Source of the DNA: Myxococcota bacterium
GTDB lineage: Bacteria; Myxococcota_A; UBA9160; SMWR01
DNA length: 37,016 nt
Direction of reading: 5' to 3'
Assembly (NCBI GenBank): GCA_022447545.1
Contig: JAKVBI010000007.1
Span: forward strand, 116,606-153,621
Positions within the stretch are counted from its first letter, which is position 1; every line of letters starts with the position of its first letter. The position numbers and the translations under genes were made by a program. A model generated the notes under the pieces. The model ran no database searches and was not told the origin of the DNA. It saw only the letters and a list, made by a program, of their open reading frames with translations. Shown one piece after another: positions 35,127 through 37,016 of this stretch.

Positions 35127-35849
35127 ATGACCTATGACTGGTTCGCAGGACTCGTTTTTTTCGGGACCTTGACCGCGACCACGGCAATCGGGCGCTTTAT
35201 CGCCTTTCGGATCCCTTCCGTCCGCGAGATGCGCGAATTGAACGATTCAGCAGACCAACCCAAGCTCGCTCGCCGGTCCTATCAGGAAGCACTGCCCAAG
35301 AATGTACGAGCGGCCAAGTGGCAGGCCCTGGGCTTCTATGTCTTGATCCTTCCCTTTTGCGTCAACCTCGCGGGCCTGCCCTGGTGGCGTTTCATCGTAG
35401 ACGTGGTCGCGGTCCTGATGCTCTACGACCTCACCTACTATTTGACGCACCGCTTTCTCTTCCATGGAAAGCCATTGCGCAAGATCCACGCGCTGCATCA
35501 TCAAGCCCGCAAACCCACGTATGTCGATTCCCTTTACGTACACCCGATAGAGACCCTCATTGGTCAGGGCCTCTTCCAGCTTTCAATTCCTGCGGTCGCG
35601 CTGGCGACAGGTGCGCCACTCAATGTTTTTGCCATGGTAGTCGCTACCCAGATCTTCGTGAATGCAGGCACCCTAAACCATGTATGGGTCGATCTGCCTC
35701 GTTTCCCATTCAAATGGCTTCAGTTTCTGACGACAGGCCACGCCGCCCATCATGTAGACATGAACCAGGGCAACTATTGCCAGATTACATTGTTGTTCGA
35801 CTGGCTCTTCGGAACCTACGAGCAGCCGGTCGTGCGGTCTGAGCCGTAG
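35127..35849 (+). CDS. Fatty acid hydroxylase/sterol desaturase family membrane di-iron enzyme
   Basis: A 240-residue membrane protein with about four hydrophobic segments and the full set of His clusters: THRFLFH (H108, H113), HALHH (121-125), YVHPIE (H139), LNHVW (H185) and GHAAHH (205-209). These bind two irons that activate O2 for hydroxylation or desaturation of sterols, carotenoids or fatty acyl chains; the substrate is not readable. ATG 35127 is preferred because GGAG lies ~9 bases upstream; ATG 35112 has none. The SRPBCC gene follows 65 bases later on the same strand. Confidence 0.9.
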   Translation: MTYDWFAGLVFFGTLTATTAIGRFIAFRIPSVREMRELNDSADQPKLARRSYQEALPKNVRAAKWQALGFYVLILPFCVNLAGLPWWRFIVDVVAVLMLYDLTYYLTHRFLFHGKPLRKIHALHHQARKPTYVDSLYVHPIETLIGQGLFQLSIPAVALATGAPLNVFAMVVATQIFVNAGTLNHVWVDLPRFPFKWLQFLTTGHAAHHVDMNQGNYCQITLLFDWLFGTYEQPVVRSEP

Positions 35850-35914
35850 CTGTCCTCTCGATTCCCGTTATGATGGGCTTTTCATCGCCATTCAGAGCCA
35901 CCAAGGGAGAGGCA

Positions 35915-36394
35915 ATGAGCAAAGAAAAATCCAACATCGTTCACACCGAAGTGATGGAGCTCGAGGCGTCCGTCGAGCAAGTCAGATCATTCATCATGAC
36001 TCCGGAGAGAATTCTCGACTACTACCCAGGGGGTGTTGGAGCCGGGGAACTCGAACCGGGCCACGCGCTCTACTGCCATGGAGCCGCAGGAGTATCGATC
36101 CTCGAGCGAATTGAGGACGAATGCACCGAAAGCTGTGTGGTGGTAAACGTCATCACGGCGTTTGGCCTCGAGCCACCTTACACTCGAGAGCGAATCGAGC
36201 AAAACGTTGGATTCACCATGATTGAAGACTGGGAACTCACTCCCAACGGCGCTGGAACCACACTGACCAAGACATGGCGAGATGTCACTTCCATGGGACC
36301 CGATCCCTTTCCCACCGATGCCATCCGGGAAGGCGCGATCCACGAGAGTCCGTTGCTCGTTCAACGTTGGAATGCTGCGGCGAAGGCGTCATAA
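35915..36394 (+). CDS. SRPBCC-fold (Bet v1/START-like) protein
   Basis: A 159-residue protein with the polyketide-cyclase/SRPBCC pattern: a first beta strand (MELEASVEQVRSFI), the helical gap with DYYP, then GVSILERIE, and ending with the long helix (LLVQRWNAAAK). Such proteins bind hydrophobic ligands or catalyse cyclisation. GGGAGAGG just upstream of ATG 35915 decides this start. Its context with a hydroxylase suggests a lipid- or terpenoid-binding role (inference). It ends 6 bases before the convergent VOC gene. Confidence 0.8.
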   Translation: MSKEKSNIVHTEVMELEASVEQVRSFIMTPERILDYYPGGVGAGELEPGHALYCHGAAGVSILERIEDECTESCVVVNVITAFGLEPPYTRERIEQNVGFTMIEDWELTPNGAGTTLTKTWRDVTSMGPDPFPTDAIREGAIHESPLLVQRWNAAAKAS

Positions 36395-36400
36395 ACCGAT

Positions 36401-37016
36401 TCAATCTCGGGTCCGCGGATCATTGGGTACTTCTCGCGCCGTGAAGGCAAACACGGCGCCCAGGGCCTGATCAGGGCCAAGCTCAGCGAATCCGCCTTGG
36501 CGCGTCGTCGGCTCCAGCCCGCAATCACGCAGGTGCGCCTCCGCCGCCTCCAAGTCCGAAACCTGGAAAGTGACTGAGTAGAGCATCTCGCCATTCTTCT
36601 CCAACTCACGCGCCTCTGAGGATTCATGAGTGAGGGGTCGAGCAAGCTCTACGACGACCGGATCGCTGCCCAGGGCAACAAACAAACTGTGCGTGTCATG
36701 ACAGGTGTGTTTGTCCTCGTGGAGGGGATCTCCCTCGAGCAGATCCACGTAAAGTGCACGAGCAGCACCCATGTCGCGAACCAGGACCGTCATATGCGAA
36801 CGCTGAATCTTCATGGGGTGCTCGAACCGCCAGAAATCGGGAGAATAGGATCCGAGTAAACGAGGATCGTAGCAGTCGCCCAGTGCGTCATCGGCGCTGG
36901 CCTGACCGCCGTGCCCCCCCGGAACTCTCGGCGCCATGAACTCCAAAATCCCAAAGGTATCCCGTGGATGGGTGTAGATCGCGGTTCGCTCAGGTGGCGC
37001 CTCCACCGGACCCTTC
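36401..37016 (-). CDS. Two-module VOC/glyoxalase-fold protein, 5' end outside window
   Basis: The minus strand is open from the stop at 36401 to the right edge, so the start lies beyond the window. The visible part begins with the end of a first VOC module (TAIYTHPRDTFGILEFMAPR), then a linker (GDCYDPRLLGSY), then a second VOC module starting KIQRSHMTVLVRDMGAARAL and ending QALGAVFAFTAR. A GTG at 37006 is not a natural start, since it would cut the first module. The pattern resembles ring-cleaving dioxygenase or glyoxalase-like two-domain proteins; metal ligands cannot be assigned without the missing part. It is convergent with the SRPBCC gene. Confidence 0.8.
   Translation of the reverse strand, partial: KGPVEAPPERTAIYTHPRDTFGILEFMAPRVPGGHGGQASADDALGDCYDPRLLGSYSPDFWRFEHPMKIQRSHMTVLVRDMGAARALYVDLLEGDPLHEDKHTCHDTHSLFVALGSDPVVVELARPLTHESSEARELEKNGEMLYSVTFQVSDLEAAEAHLRDCGLEPTTRQGGFAELGPDQALGAVFAFTAREVPNDPRTRD

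Noticed and set aside
1-37016. CRISPR arrays, tRNA, rRNA, IS elements, integrases
   Set aside because: No short regular repeats, tRNA-like cloverleaf, rRNA or transposase motifs were seen; the only sizeable repeats are in-gene.

Overview
The window looks like chromosome of a Gram-negative, aerobic, heterotrophic bacterium with fairly high GC. Three things suggest this: secreted proteins carrying PEP-CTERM-like and IPTL-CTERM-like C-terminal sorting tails, a lipoprotein, and many fatty-acid or ring-degradation enzymes (P450s, a Baeyer-Villiger monooxygenase, CaiB, acyl-CoA dehydrogenase, crotonases, thiolase, TauD dioxygenases). An uncultured deltaproteobacterial/myxococcotal or related lineage would fit, but this is inferred from gene style only. 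I see no rRNA, tRNA, CRISPR array, insertion sequence, integrase or phage gene.

Layout. 1-2553 (minus): 5' part of a giant glycine-rich secreted protein made of long in-frame repeats; its 3' end lies beyond the left edge. 3083-4465 (plus): small lipoprotein and a short CDF cation transporter. 4494-7912 (minus): tight four-gene cluster, PPOX-type flavin/F420 oxidoreductase > P450-A > P450-B > GlcG/HbpS-like protein, with touching or overlapping P450 and GlcG genes. 8008-8829: PaaG-like crotonase. 9198-14222: two large secreted enzymes, a DNase I-like phosphoesterase with two TSP3/dockerin-like cassettes and a gingipain-type C25 peptidase with an IPTL-CTERM-like tail, separated by a minus-strand VOC gene. 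14390-18768: thiolase, terminator, amidohydrolase-2, then two overlapping TauD-family dioxygenases. 18988-20836: AT-richer Stealth-like sugar-phosphate transferase candidate and an EamA exporter. 20914-22821 (minus): acyl-CoA dehydrogenase and a carboxymuconolactone-decarboxylase-like protein. 22949-23863: glycerate-kinase-like P-loop kinase behind a strong hairpin/T-tract. 23977-28371: HAPMO-like Baeyer-Villiger monooxygenase (minus), divergent from an SDR and CaiB pair (plus). 28514-29887 (minus): radical SAM/SPASM protein. 30401-32268: second crotonase and an HSL-type esterase. 32572-34704: PEP-CTERM/dockerin-like small protein and a ScyD/ScyE-like secreted protein. 35127-37016: fatty acid hydroxylase/sterol desaturase family protein, SRPBCC protein, and a VOC protein whose start lies beyond the right edge.

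How the genes could work together (inference). The window holds one candidate for nearly every step needed to open and beta-oxidise an alicyclic or terpenoid/steroid-like carbon skeleton: hydroxylation (P450s, TauDs, di-iron hydroxylase), alcohol to ketone (SDR), ketone to ester/lactone (BVMO), ester cleavage (HSL esterase), CoA transfer (CaiB), dehydrogenation (ACAD), hydration/isomerisation (crotonases) and thiolysis. These genes sit in several separate transcription units rather than one operon, and no substrate can be read from sequence. A second theme is the cell surface: the glycine-rich repeat protein, EEP nuclease, C25 peptidase, PEP-CTERM protein and ScyD-like protein all carry export signals.
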